This document shows, piece after piece, positions 52,172 to 60,468 of a DNA stretch of 64,000 nt; the stretch's first letter is position 1, and every line of letters begins with the position of its first letter. The translations under genes and the position numbers were made by a program. A model generated the notes under the pieces. It did not search any database, was not told the origin of the DNA, and saw only the letters and a list, made by a program, of their open reading frames with translations. The DNA comes from DASXMT01 sp963755985 (GTDB lineage Bacteria; Actinomycetota; Acidimicrobiia; Acidimicrobiales; RAAP-2), in NCBI GenBank assembly GCA_963755985.1, contig CAVWLO010000002.1, positions 124,001 to 188,000 of the forward strand, given 5' to 3'.

Positions 52172-52621
52172 ATGAGCCCTGGGTCGACCGTGACACCGTG
52201 CACCAACTGTGGGGCCAAGAACCGGGTCCCGTGGTCGGCGACGGGATCACCCCGCTGCGCCAAGTGCAGGTCGCCCCTTCCCTGGATCGCCGAGGCCGGC
52301 GATGACACCTTCGCCGACGTGGTGACGGCCTCGACCACCCCTGTGCTGGTCGACATCTGGGCCCCGTGGTGCGGCCCGTGCCGCATGGTGAGCCCGGCCC
52401 TCGAGCATCTCGCTCACGTACTGGCCGGACGGGTCAAGTTGGTCAAGGTCAACGCGGACGAGTCCCCAGCGCTGTCCGGGCGCTTCGGCGTGCAGGCCAT
52501 CCCGACGCTCATGCTCATCTCGGGAGAGACGGTGTTGTCCCGCCGGACCGGCGCCGCGCCCGAACCTCAGCTCCGGACCTGGCTCGAGGAGGTCCTGGGC
52601 ACCGGCAGCGCTCCGGGCTGA
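52172..52621 (+). CDS. trxC: Thioredoxin with N-terminal zinc-ribbon (Trx2/TrxC-like)
   Basis: The 149-residue protein begins with a short zinc ribbon (CTNCGAKNRVP and RCAKCRSPLPW). The thioredoxin domain follows: DIWAPWCGPCRMVSPALEHL (WCGPC active site), VKVNADESPALSGRFGVQAI and PTLMLISGETVLSRRTGAAP. TrxC-type proteins reduce protein disulfides and are often oxidative-stress linked. The ATG at 52172 matches the family length. The next gene starts 2 bases after its stop. Confidence 0.9.
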   Translation: MSPGSTVTPCTNCGAKNRVPWSATGSPRCAKCRSPLPWIAEAGDDTFADVVTASTTPVLVDIWAPWCGPCRMVSPALEHLAHVLAGRVKLVKVNADESPALSGRFGVQAIPTLMLISGETVLSRRTGAAPEPQLRTWLEEVLGTGSAPG

Positions 52622-52622
52622 G

Positions 52623-53699
52623 GTGGGTCTGAGCCGGCCCGTGGACAGCGACAGCCGGACCGAGCGGGCCGCGGGGTTCCGTCGACGGCGCCGCATGGCC
52701 GGTGGACTCGGGGCCGCCGTCGTGGTGATCGTCGTCGCCGTGCTCATCGGCACCGGCGTGCTGAACGGCGGGTCGAGCTCGGGATCGAGCTCCCCCCAAA
52801 AGCCCCATCACGGTGCTCCCATCTCGGGTCACGCCTCCAGACAGCAGCCGACCACGACGACCAGGCCCCAGCCACAGCCGCCGTATCCGATCCAGAGCCA
52901 GACGGCCACCTTCACCGACCCGACCCGGGATACCTGGGCCCGGGGTGACGTCCCCGCCGTGTCCGGCCGGGTGCTGGTGACCGACATCCTGCGCCCGGTG
53001 GGGCCGACCGGCCCCTTGCCGCTCGTCGTGTTCGCCCACGGCTGGAACAGCGACCCCTCCCACTACCTGCCCCTGCTCGACGCCTGGGCCGAGGCCGGGT
53101 ACCTGGTGGCTGCGCCGACCTTCCCGGACTCGACCGACACCGCTCCCGGAGAGCCGGTGACCGACTTTGCCGACCAGGCCAAAGACATGTCCTTTGTGAT
53201 CACCTCGCTGCTCGACGGCCAGGTGCCCTCGGCCGGCCCGATCGACCCCCGTCGCATCGCGGTGGCCGGGCACTCCGACGGGGGTACCGACGTGGCCCTC
53301 ATGGCCCTCAATCCTGCCTACGCCGACCCCCGGATCAAGGCCTATCTCTCGCTGTCGAGCGAGATCCCCGCCGGCGTGGCCGGCCCGTGGGGGACGCCGA
53401 CGGCCGGTGCCTTGCTGGTCGCCGTGGGCACCGATGACGAATACGGCCTGTTGCCCAACTCGACCCAGGTGTACCAGACAGCCGACATGGTCAAGGCCTT
53501 CATCACCGCGAGCGGCGGCGACCACCTGGACACCTTCGTCGCTGCCACCCCGCAGGCCCAGGCCGTGCGGGACGAGACGGTCCGGTTCCTCCAGGTGGCA
53601 CTGGGTTCCGGGTCGATCCCCGTCACCCCGGCAATGCTGGGCTCAGCCCTCGAGCCCGCGCCCGACCCCTCGATCGCCGTCGAAGTGGGCTCGGGCTGA
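52623..53699 (+). CDS. Membrane-anchored alpha/beta hydrolase
   Basis: This 358-residue protein starts at GTG. It has a basic N-terminus (FRRRRRMAGGLGAAVVVIVV), one hydrophobic anchor helix and then a Ser/Gln/Pro/Thr-rich linker. The chlorophyllase/dienelactone-hydrolase-type domain has LPLVVFAHGWNSDPSHYLPL, the nucleophile elbow IAVAGHSDGGTDVALMALNP, and a later acid and His region (GTDDEYGLLPNSTQ, ASGGDHLDTFVAAT). It is probably exported or outward facing. The substrate is unknown. It follows the thioredoxin gene with a 1-base gap. Confidence 0.83.
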   Translation: MGLSRPVDSDSRTERAAGFRRRRRMAGGLGAAVVVIVVAVLIGTGVLNGGSSSGSSSPQKPHHGAPISGHASRQQPTTTTRPQPQPPYPIQSQTATFTDPTRDTWARGDVPAVSGRVLVTDILRPVGPTGPLPLVVFAHGWNSDPSHYLPLLDAWAEAGYLVAAPTFPDSTDTAPGEPVTDFADQAKDMSFVITSLLDGQVPSAGPIDPRRIAVAGHSDGGTDVALMALNPAYADPRIKAYLSLSSEIPAGVAGPWGTPTAGALLVAVGTDDEYGLLPNSTQVYQTADMVKAFITASGGDHLDTFVAATPQAQAVRDETVRFLQVALGSGSIPVTPAMLGSALEPAPDPSIAVEVGSG

Positions 53700-53768
53700 C
53701 GGCCGAGGTCGGGTCGGCGCCACCGATGGCTCGAGTGGCGCCACGGGCAAACCAGGTCCAGGCTTCGG

Positions 53769-54000
53769 TCAGGCCACGATGTCGATGGGCGTCCCCGGGG
53801 GGATCGGTGCCAGCTGGGCCAGGTCGCCGTCATGCAGGTGGACGCAGCCGTAGGAGACCTGGGCGCCGGTGGTGCCGATCAGCGAGTCGCTCCCGGTACC
53901 CGTAGGGTCGTCGGGGCTACCGACCCCGGCCGGGAAGTCCATGATCTGGTCGCCCGCCCGGTAGAGGGCCTTGAACGACGTGACACGGCCAACTCCCAAC
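53769..54000 (-). pseudogene. L,D-transpeptidase (YkuD) C-terminal remnant
   Basis: The last 75 or so codons before a TAG/TGA end at 53769 read DQIMDFPAGVGSPDDPTGTG, SDSLIGTTGAQVSYGCVHLH and DGDLAQLAPIPPGTPIDIVA. The SYGCVHLHDGDL segment is the YkuD active-site Cys region (usually SHGCVRL), followed by the normal barrel end. The first two thirds of a YkuD domain and any signal peptide are missing; the frame runs into the end of the acyl-CoA synthetase gene. It is a truncated remnant, not a working enzyme. Confidence 0.65.
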
Positions 54001-54039
54001 CGAGCTGCTCCCGCCAGTGTACGTTCCCGGCGATCGGGC

Positions 54040-55692
54040 TCAGTGGCCGCCGGTTGCCGTGCGGGCCCCCCCCGAGTCGGTCTCCTCGGGCGCCTCGGCC
54101 ACGACCGCGTTGGCCCAGCGGTAGTCGGGCTTGCCGCTGGGGGAGCGCACGATCGAGTCCACCACGTGGAGCTGGCGGGGGACCTTGTAGCCGGCGATGG
54201 CCTTCCGGCAGTGCAGCTGGATGTCCTCGAGGCTCGGGTGGCGGTCGGCCCTCGGCTCGATGATGGCCGCCACCCGCTGGCCCCACCGCTCGTCGGGGGC
54301 ACCGACCACGATGGCATCGAACACGTCGGGATGGGAGCGGACGGCGGACTCGACTTCTTCGGGGTAGATCTTCTCGCCGCCCGAGTTGATGCTCACCGAG
54401 CCCCGTCCCAACAACGTGATGGTCCCGTCCGCCTCCACGGTGGCGAAATCGCCCGGCATCACGTACCGGGTGCCGTCGACGGTGATGAACACCTCGGCCG
54501 TCTTGACCGGGTCGTTGTAGTACCCGAGGGGGATGTCGCCGGTGCGGGCGATCTTTCCGGTCACGCCCGACCCCGGCTTCACCAGGTCCAGGTTCTCGTC
54601 CAACACCACCGTCTCCCCAATGGCCTTGACCGTCGGCCCACTCTTCATGGCCGTATGGTCCTTGTCCAACAGGACCATGCCGTTGCTCCCGGTTTCCGAG
54701 GAGCCGATAGCGTCGGTGAGGGCGATGGTGGGCAGGTGGGCGAAGAACTCGTCCTTGACCGGGGCGGAGAACAGGGCGGCGGTGGAGACGACGGCATAGA
54801 GGGAGGAGACGTCGTAGGAGGCGTCGGGATCATCCAGCGCCTCGACCAGGGGCTTGCCCATGGCGTCGCCGGTGATCATGACCGAGTTGGCCTTCTCCGT
54901 CTCGACCAGGCGCCACACCTCGTGGGGATCGAACCGGGCCACGAGGATGATGCGGTTCCCGACGAAGCTCTGGCCCATCACCGACCACTGGCTGGCCCCG
55001 TGCATGAGGGGGGCAATGGGCAGTGAGGTCATCGGGCCGCCGGCCAGGCCTCTTTCCACCAGCTGCTCGGGCCGCTCGATCCGGGTGTTGGTCATCGGGT
55101 CGATGCCACCACCCAGCGCGTAGAACACGTCCTCGTGCCGCCAGACCACGCCCTTGGGCATGCCCGTCGTCCCGCCCGTGTAGAGGATGTAGTGGTCGTC
55201 GCTCGAGCGGGGCCCGAAGTCCCGATCCGGGCTCCCCGAGGCCAGCGCCTCCTCGTAGGCGACCGCCCCCTCGGTCGGGAATGCGACGTCGCTGCCGTCC
55301 TCGACGGTGATGACGTGGGTCAGGCCTGGCAGGCCGCCGAGCACGCTGGCCACCTGGGGGCCGAAGGACCGCTGGTGGACCAGCGCCACCAGGTCGGCGT
55401 TGGTGAACAGGTACCGGAGCTCGTCCTCGACGTAGCGGAAATTGATGTTGATCCACACGGCCCGCAGCTTGAAGACGGCCCAGGCTGTTTCCACCCATTC
55501 CACGCTGTTGAGCGAGTAGATGCCGACGTGGTCCCCAGGGCCGACACCGTTGGCCGCCAGATGGTGGGCCAACCGGTTGGCCCGTTCCTCCATCTCGGCG
55601 TAGGTCCGTCGCTTGCCCTCGGCCACCAGGTACTCCCGGCCGCCGAACGCGTCGACCGCGTTCTCGAACATGTCAGCGAGATTGAACGTCAC
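54040..55692 (-). CDS. Acyl-CoA synthetase (FadD-like AMP-binding enzyme)
   Basis: This 550-residue ANL-superfamily enzyme has the P-loop YILYTGGTTGMPKGVVWRHE, LTDAIGSSETGSNGMVLLDK (A5 region), GDFATVEADGTITLLGRGSV (A7/A8), INSGGEKIYPEEVESAVRSH and the C-terminal Lys in VRSPSGKPDYRWA. It activates a carboxylic acid with ATP and CoA; steroid or fatty acids are likely by context. A KstR-like box lies 11 bases upstream of its start. Its 3' end abuts the transpeptidase remnant. Confidence 0.9.
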   Translation of the reverse strand: MTFNLADMFENAVDAFGGREYLVAEGKRRTYAEMEERANRLAHHLAANGVGPGDHVGIYSLNSVEWVETAWAVFKLRAVWININFRYVEDELRYLFTNADLVALVHQRSFGPQVASVLGGLPGLTHVITVEDGSDVAFPTEGAVAYEEALASGSPDRDFGPRSSDDHYILYTGGTTGMPKGVVWRHEDVFYALGGGIDPMTNTRIERPEQLVERGLAGGPMTSLPIAPLMHGASQWSVMGQSFVGNRIILVARFDPHEVWRLVETEKANSVMITGDAMGKPLVEALDDPDASYDVSSLYAVVSTAALFSAPVKDEFFAHLPTIALTDAIGSSETGSNGMVLLDKDHTAMKSGPTVKAIGETVVLDENLDLVKPGSGVTGKIARTGDIPLGYYNDPVKTAEVFITVDGTRYVMPGDFATVEADGTITLLGRGSVSINSGGEKIYPEEVESAVRSHPDVFDAIVVGAPDERWGQRVAAIIEPRADRHPSLEDIQLHCRKAIAGYKVPRQLHVVDSIVRSPSGKPDYRWANAVVAEAPEETDSGGARTATGGH

Positions 55693-55998
55693 GCCGGATC
55701 AGTAGAACACGTTTCTGTTTATTGGGCAAGCAGTCGGCAGGGTCAGGCAACCACCTCGCGAGGCCATCGGGCTCGGGCTCCCGTTGCCTGGCGTCGGGTC
55801 CCGGTAGACCGATCTACCTCCGATATCGTCGGCTACCGACACTATGCGCCGGTCCGGATCCTGCCAGTACAACGCCTTGAGTCCCGTGCCCCCGGCCGCC
55901 CCCTTCGGCGCCTGGCCCCGGGGCCAGAATGCGGGCCGCGCCGGGTTCGGGGTGGTCGGCCACCTCTGCTCGGTGACCAGAGCCGGAACGGGGCAGCG
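55693..55998. other. Divergent gap between acyl-CoA synthetase and DMT transporter
   Basis: About 300 bases contain the KstR-like box next to the synthetase start and otherwise no convincing gene or repeat. Confidence 0.45.
55703..55716 (-). promoter_or_regulatory. KstR-like box TAGAACACGTTTCT
   Basis: This box keeps the AAC-NN-GTT core of the KstR pattern, differing only at the last base. It is nearly palindromic (AGAAC/TTTCT). It is 11 bases before the acyl-CoA synthetase start, in the gap facing the DMT transporter gene. Confidence 0.45.
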
Positions 55999-56925
55999 GT
56001 GAACCTACCGGCCTCGGCCGTACTCGCGCTGGTGGCCGCGGCGGCATTCGCCGCCTCGGCCGTGCTCCAGCAACGCGCCGCTCGGGCCGAGCCATCATCC
56101 ACCTCGCTCCAATTCCGGCTGCTCATCGACCTCTTCCACCGGCCGATCTGGTTGGCCGGCGTGGTGTGCATGATCGCCGCCTACGTTGTCCAGGCCATCG
56201 CCCTGTACCTGGGAAACGTCGCCTTCGTCGAGCCCCTGATCGCCATGGAGCTGGTCTTCGCCCTCCCCTTCGCCGTCGAGAGCGAGCATCGCCAACCGGA
56301 ATGGAGCGAGTGGGTCGCCGCCGCCGCCGTCGTCGCCGGCGTGACCCTGTTCCTGGCCACGGCCAGGCCGACCGGCGGTACCCCCAACCCGGGCAACGGG
56401 ACGTGGGTGCTCCTCGGCGTTCCCTGTGCCGGGGTCATCGTCGCCTCGCTGGTCGCCGCGGCCGGCCCGTTCGCCCGCTACCGCGCCTCGTTGCTCGCCG
56501 TCGCCGCGGCCATCTGCTTCGCCCTGCTGGCTCTTTTGACCAAGACCTTCACCTATCTGGTCAGCCAGGGCGTGTCGCTGGCCGTGACCAGCTGGCAGAC
56601 CTACGCCCTGATCGGGATCGGGATCGTTGGCTTTTTGTTCTCCCAGAGCGCCTACCAGGCAGGATCGCTCGAGAGCTCGCTGCCGATCATCGACACGGTC
56701 GAGCCCACCGTCGCCGTGCTGCTGGGGGTGCTCGGTTTCAACGAGCACGTGCGGCTCGATGCCATCGCCCTCTTTACCCAGGCCCTCGGGGGTTTCCTGG
56801 CCGTCGGCGGCGTGTTCGTGCTCGGGCGGTCGGCCCTCTTGGTCCGGGCCTACAGTGGACAAGAGGGGCCCCATGGCCAGGTCGGCGGCACCGGCCCAGA
56901 GGGGACCGAGCCCTCGTTGTCGTAG
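55999..56925 (+). CDS. DMT-superfamily (EamA-like) transporter
   Basis: This 308-residue protein from GTG 55999 has about ten hydrophobic helices: MNLPASAVLALVAAAAFAAS, LAGVVCMIAAYVVQAIALYL, GNVAFVEPLIAMELVFALPF, WVAAAAVVAGVTLFLATARP and SLPIIDTVEPTVAVLLGVLG. The paired LPIIDTVEPTVAVLLGVLGF and EPLIAMELVF segments are typical of the DMT/EamA-like permeases of actinobacteria. The substrate is unknown. It has a paralogue at 57726-58769. Confidence 0.85.
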   Translation: MNLPASAVLALVAAAAFAASAVLQQRAARAEPSSTSLQFRLLIDLFHRPIWLAGVVCMIAAYVVQAIALYLGNVAFVEPLIAMELVFALPFAVESEHRQPEWSEWVAAAAVVAGVTLFLATARPTGGTPNPGNGTWVLLGVPCAGVIVASLVAAAGPFARYRASLLAVAAAICFALLALLTKTFTYLVSQGVSLAVTSWQTYALIGIGIVGFLFSQSAYQAGSLESSLPIIDTVEPTVAVLLGVLGFNEHVRLDAIALFTQALGGFLAVGGVFVLGRSALLVRAYSGQEGPHGQVGGTGPEGTEPSLS

Positions 56926-56998
56926 CGGTGGGCGGGGCCCTGCGACCGTCAGGCGTTGGGACTCACTCAGACGCCGGGCGCCACTCGGCCGATCGGGC

Positions 56999-57463
56999 TC
57001 AGAGCGTGAGCGGCCCGATGGGGGCGGCCACCAGTGCCGGGTCGGCTCGCCAGTCGACCCCCGGCACGTCGACGTAGAGCTCGATCTCGTTCCCGTCTGG
57101 GTCCAGGATGTAGAGGCTGTGGGTGACGGTGTGGTCGCTGGACCCCACCACTTGGACGCCGTTGGCCTGGAGAGCCTGGAGGGCGGTGCGGAGCTCGTCG
57201 TCGCTGTCGCCGACCTTCAGGCCGAAGTGGTACAGGCCGACCCGGCGCCCGGCGGGAATGGGCAGCGCCTCCTCACCCACCTCGATGAGCAACAGCTCGT
57301 GGTGGGTCCGACCGGACGGGGCAGAGAAGGCCGCCACCCGTGCCGGGCCGTCATCGGGTGCGGAGAAGATCTCGCGCCACCCGAGCACATCTCGGTAGAA
57401 GGCGGCCGATCGTTCGACATTGTGGACATAGAGCACCAGATGGCCGAGTTCCTTTATTTCCAT
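56999..57463 (-). CDS. VOC-family dioxygenase/glyoxalase-type protein
   Basis: This 154-residue VOC protein has MEIKELGHLVLYVHNVERSA, AFYRDVLGWREIFSAPDDGP, HHELLLIEVGEEALPIPAGR, VGLYHFGLKVGDSDDELRTA and LYILDPDGNEIELYVDVPGV. Metal ligands are His in GHLVLYV, His in LYHFGLK and Glu in NEIELYV, as in catechol-2,3-dioxygenase-type ring-cleaving enzymes. Ring-cleavage or glyoxalase chemistry is possible. The ATG at 57463 fits the fold start. It lies between the two DMT genes. Confidence 0.83.
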   Translation of the reverse strand: MEIKELGHLVLYVHNVERSAAFYRDVLGWREIFSAPDDGPARVAAFSAPSGRTHHELLLIEVGEEALPIPAGRRVGLYHFGLKVGDSDDELRTALQALQANGVQVVGSSDHTVTHSLYILDPDGNEIELYVDVPGVDWRADPALVAAPIGPLTL

Positions 57464-57725
57464 AGTTGGCTCCTTGCCTGGATCCGAGGCGGGCGACGAC
57501 CGCAGGGATAGGGTAGGGACAGCGTAGGGCGACCGGGCCGCCGACCTGCCCGAACAACGGGCTGAGCGCGGGAGATTCGTTGTCCCCGGAGCCGGCTCCG
57601 CATACCCTGACCTCATGTCCTGGCTATTCGGTAGCATCGCGAGTGAAGAGCATGGTGCCTGGCGCTCTTGAGCACTCAGGAAGCCAGCAGTCCCTGCGGT
57701 CTGGGTGGGATCGGGTGCTTATCTG

Positions 57726-58769
57726 ATGGTCTACGTGCTCGCGTTGTCCGCTGCACTGGCCAACGCGCTGACAAGCATTCTCCAGCGTATGGGGGTCGAG
57801 GACGCCCCGAAGGAGGCAACCCTCAAGCTGAGCCTGCTGACCCACGCATTCCGGCGGGGGATCTGGCTGCTCGGTTTCGCATTCATGGTCGCGTCGTCGG
57901 GGATGCAGGCTGTTGCCCTTCATATTGGGGACCTCAGCCAGGTCCAGCCCATCCTCACCGTCGAGCTCCCATTCCTCGTGCTCTTGCTGGCCACCTGGTT
58001 TCGATTCCGCGTCGGGTTCCGGGATTGGCTGAGCTGCCTGGCCGCGGCGGGCGGCCTGGCCGGCTTTTTGGTTTTTGCCAAGCCGGCCGGGGGAAATCTC
58101 GCGCCGTCAGGACGGGAATGGATCGTGAGCGGTTCGATCTGCGGGGCCGTCGTCGTCGTGGCCGTGCTGCTGGCCCTCCGTGGTCCCCGGTGGTGGCGGG
58201 CGGCCATGTTCGGGACGGCCGGCGCCGTCGGGTTCGCCTTCACCGCCACCTTGATCAAGACGGTGGGCAACTACGTGACCAGCGACTGGGTGCAGATGTT
58301 CGGCCATTGGCAGACCTATGCGCTGGCCGTGACCGGGGTGGGGTCGCTGTTCCTGGCCCAGAACGCCTTCCACGCCGGTCCGATCGCCGCCTCCCAGACC
58401 GCGTTGGTCCTGGTCGACCCGCTGGCCAGCCTGGCCCTCGGCATCGGGATCTTCGGGGACAATCTCCGGACGACCGGCATCTACGGGCCGCTCGAGGCCG
58501 TGGCCCTGCTCGTCATGTTCCTCGGTGCTGTATCGATCGCCCAATCACCACTGGTCTCGGGGATGCGGGGGGACGACCAGCAGTACTCGGAGATGCTGTC
58601 ACTTCGGTCGCGGTCGAAACGGCTGGCCGGCGCGGTGCAAGACCAGATCCCCGCGGAATCGCTCCAGTGGCTTCCGCCCGAGGCCCTCGGGTCGATCACT
58701 CGGGTGGGGCGCCCGAAGACCGCGTCGAACAATACGCCTCAACGGAACCCTGAACCTCACGAACCATAA
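57726..58769 (+). CDS. DMT-superfamily (EamA-like) transporter, paralogue
   Basis: This 347-residue permease has about ten helices (MVYVLALSAALANALTSILQ, ASSGMQAVALHIGDLSQVQP, ILTVELPFLVLLLATWFRFR and FHAGPIAASQTALVLVDPLA). It has a hydrophilic C-terminal tail of about 70 residues (SLRSRSKRLAGAVQDQIPAE) that the upstream paralogue lacks. The ATG is at 57726; GTG at 57705 is an alternative. The substrate is unknown. Confidence 0.83.
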   Translation: MVYVLALSAALANALTSILQRMGVEDAPKEATLKLSLLTHAFRRGIWLLGFAFMVASSGMQAVALHIGDLSQVQPILTVELPFLVLLLATWFRFRVGFRDWLSCLAAAGGLAGFLVFAKPAGGNLAPSGREWIVSGSICGAVVVVAVLLALRGPRWWRAAMFGTAGAVGFAFTATLIKTVGNYVTSDWVQMFGHWQTYALAVTGVGSLFLAQNAFHAGPIAASQTALVLVDPLASLALGIGIFGDNLRTTGIYGPLEAVALLVMFLGAVSIAQSPLVSGMRGDDQQYSEMLSLRSRSKRLAGAVQDQIPAESLQWLPPEALGSITRVGRPKTASNNTPQRNPEPHEP

Positions 58770-59133
58770 CCGGACAGCCCAGAAACGACCGGACAGCCCA
58801 GAAACCGGCCCTACCGAACCAGGGCAAAACCTGTTGAACGCGCAGACACGGCTCCCTCTGACCGAAGGTGCCGAGGAGGCACCAGCGGTGAGGAATCACC
58901 CCACGAGGGTGACGTCACCCACCAGCCTGGCTGCGACCATGGGACCAAGAGTTGCCCGAGTGGGTCTGGTCCGCCGCTGGGCCGCCGGGGGAGTGTCACC
59001 GGGGGAAGCCGCCCTGGTGGGAGCCAGCATCGTGGAACGAGCGACGGGTCCCGAGCGGGCACTCGACCGCGAGGACCGGCCCGAGATATCGGCAGGATCC
59101 CCCTTCAGCAGGACGGCCCCGACAATGCTGTGG
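58770..59133. other. Intergenic region with a short direct repeat
   Basis: About 360 bases separate the second DMT gene from the small membrane protein gene. CCGGACAGCCCAGAAAC occurs twice near 58770-58805, a 19-base tandem. I see no convincing gene; apparent long minus-strand frames here are low-complexity shadows. Confidence 0.5.
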
Positions 59134-59289
59134 TCAGCGCCTCGCCGAGCGATTGGAGCCTCTTCCGAACGCCAGCCCGACCAGCCAGGCGACGAAGAAG
59201 ATGACCGCGATGATCCAGAGCACGTGGAGGGCAAAGCCAACCCCGGCAAAGATGAGAGCGATGAGGAGCAGTAAGAGGATGACACCCAT
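59134..59289 (-). CDS. Small hydrophobic membrane protein (51 aa)
   Basis: This 51-residue protein reads MGVILLLLLIALIFAGVGFA, LHVLWIIAVIFFVAWLVGLA and FGRGSNRSARR: two membrane helices then a basic end. This is the layout of the short hydrophobic proteins found near LapA-type and stress genes in actinobacteria. The start is ATG at 59289 (minus strand). Although short it looks real because its composition is membrane-like from end to end. It is divergent from the LapA-like gene next to it. Confidence 0.75.
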   Translation of the reverse strand: MGVILLLLLIALIFAGVGFALHVLWIIAVIFFVAWLVGLAFGRGSNRSARR

Positions 59290-59382
59290 GGACACCAAAG
59301 CTACTCCTCCTTGGAGCCGAAGTGCCGCACCCCAATCGACTCAGCTCGACCCCGAACCGTAGGTAGGAGATGAGGAGCCACC

Positions 59383-59652
59383 ATGCCCGATCAGACTCCC
59401 AGCGAAGGCCGCACGCGGGCCGGGATCAGGGGCGGGGCCATCACCTCGTTGGCCTGAGGCGCGCTGCTGGTCATCTTGATGGTCCAGAACACGGAGAAGA
59501 TCACCCTCCATTTCTTGGTCTGGAACTTCACCTGGCCGCTCTGGCTCTTCACCCTGGTGACGGCGGCGATCGGCGCCTTGGTCTGGTTCGGGTTCGGCGT
59601 ACTCCGCCGGCACCGGCGCCGCAGGGCCCGCCGCGAAGGACGTCGGGGATGA
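59383..59652 (+). pseudogene. LapA-domain membrane protein with in-frame TGA
   Basis: The 90-codon frame reads MPDQTPSEGRTRAGIRGGAI, TSLA, TGA (59455-59457, codon 25), then GALLVILMVQNTEKITLHFL, VWNFTWPLWLFTLVTAAIGA and LVWFGFGVLRRHRRR. The QNT-x-KITLHFLVW segment marks a LapA/DUF1049 protein with two helices. Both sides of the TGA stay in frame, so it is a point change. A nonsense mutation or base error is the simplest reading. AGGAG precedes the ATG properly. A downstream restart at TTG/ATG is possible but would lose the first helix. Confidence 0.7.
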
Positions 59653-59734
59653 GCAGAACCCCCGAGGTGAGACCGGACGCCCGAGCCGAGTCACGAGCCG
59701 GGCCGAGACACGAACGGGTCAGAGGCCCGTGCGC

Positions 59735-60412
59735 ATGAGGCGAGTCCCGGCTGTCGATTCTGGCCAAGAAAAAGCGGTGGGCGAGCAGCGCTGGCCCATG
59801 GCCGTCACCCTGCTTGTGGCCATGGCCGTGCCCCTCTTGCTCCCGAAGGGATTCAGCTTCGCATCCCCATGGATCGCGCCGGCCATTGAGGCCGGGTTGC
59901 TCGTGGTCCTCATCGTTTCCGACCCGGGGCGAATCGATCGCCGGCAGGCCGCGATCCGGGTGCTCTCGGTGATACTGGTCATCGTGCTGGTCGCCGGTGC
60001 CGTGGTGGCCTCCGCCCATCTGGTCGGCGATATCATCCGCGCCGGCCCGTACACGGGCTCGGCCACCCAGCTGCTTCGGGTCGGCTTTCTCGTGTGGCTC
60101 TACCTCATCATCAGCTTCTCGTTCATCTACTGGGAGCTGGATGGGGGTGGTCCCGAGGAGCGGCTCCTCTCCCCACGACAGTTCCCCGACATGGCCTTCC
60201 CCGAGCAGCTCAACCCGTCCGTGGCCCGGCCCGGATGGCGCCCACAGTTCTTCGACTACCTCTACCTCGGCTTCACCAACGCCACCGCCTTCAGCCCGAC
60301 CGACGTCATGCCCCTGGCCCGGTGGGCCAAGCTGCTCATGGCTCTCGAGGCATCGGGGTCACTGCTCATCCTCGGTCTTGTCATTGCCCGGGCGGTCAAC
60401 ATCCTGAAGTGA
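59735..60412 (+). CDS. Conserved integral membrane protein
   Basis: This 225-residue protein has about five helices (WPMAVTLLVAMAVPLLLPKG, GLLVVLIVSDPGRIDRRQAA, VLSVILVIVLVAGAVVASAH, LVWLYLIISFSFIYWELDGG, LLMALEASGSLLILGLVIAR). The C-terminal YLYLGFTNATAFSPTDVMPL then ARWAKLLM is highly characteristic of a family related to DUF1345 and resembles an ion-channel pore loop. Function is not known. GTG at 59729 is an alternative start. Confidence 0.75.
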   Translation: MRRVPAVDSGQEKAVGEQRWPMAVTLLVAMAVPLLLPKGFSFASPWIAPAIEAGLLVVLIVSDPGRIDRRQAAIRVLSVILVIVLVAGAVVASAHLVGDIIRAGPYTGSATQLLRVGFLVWLYLIISFSFIYWELDGGGPEERLLSPRQFPDMAFPEQLNPSVARPGWRPQFFDYLYLGFTNATAFSPTDVMPLARWAKLLMALEASGSLLILGLVIARAVNILK

Positions 60413-60468
60413 GGGCCGGCCCAGGCGGCCGACCGGATTGTCGCCTGGCGAGGCTTGGCCAGCCCTGT

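Noticed and set aside
59455..59490. Selenocysteine reading of the TGA in the LapA-type gene
   Set aside because: The hairpin behind it is short with an interrupted stem and no G-U loop, and the site is at a membrane helix; a point mutation or base error is simpler.
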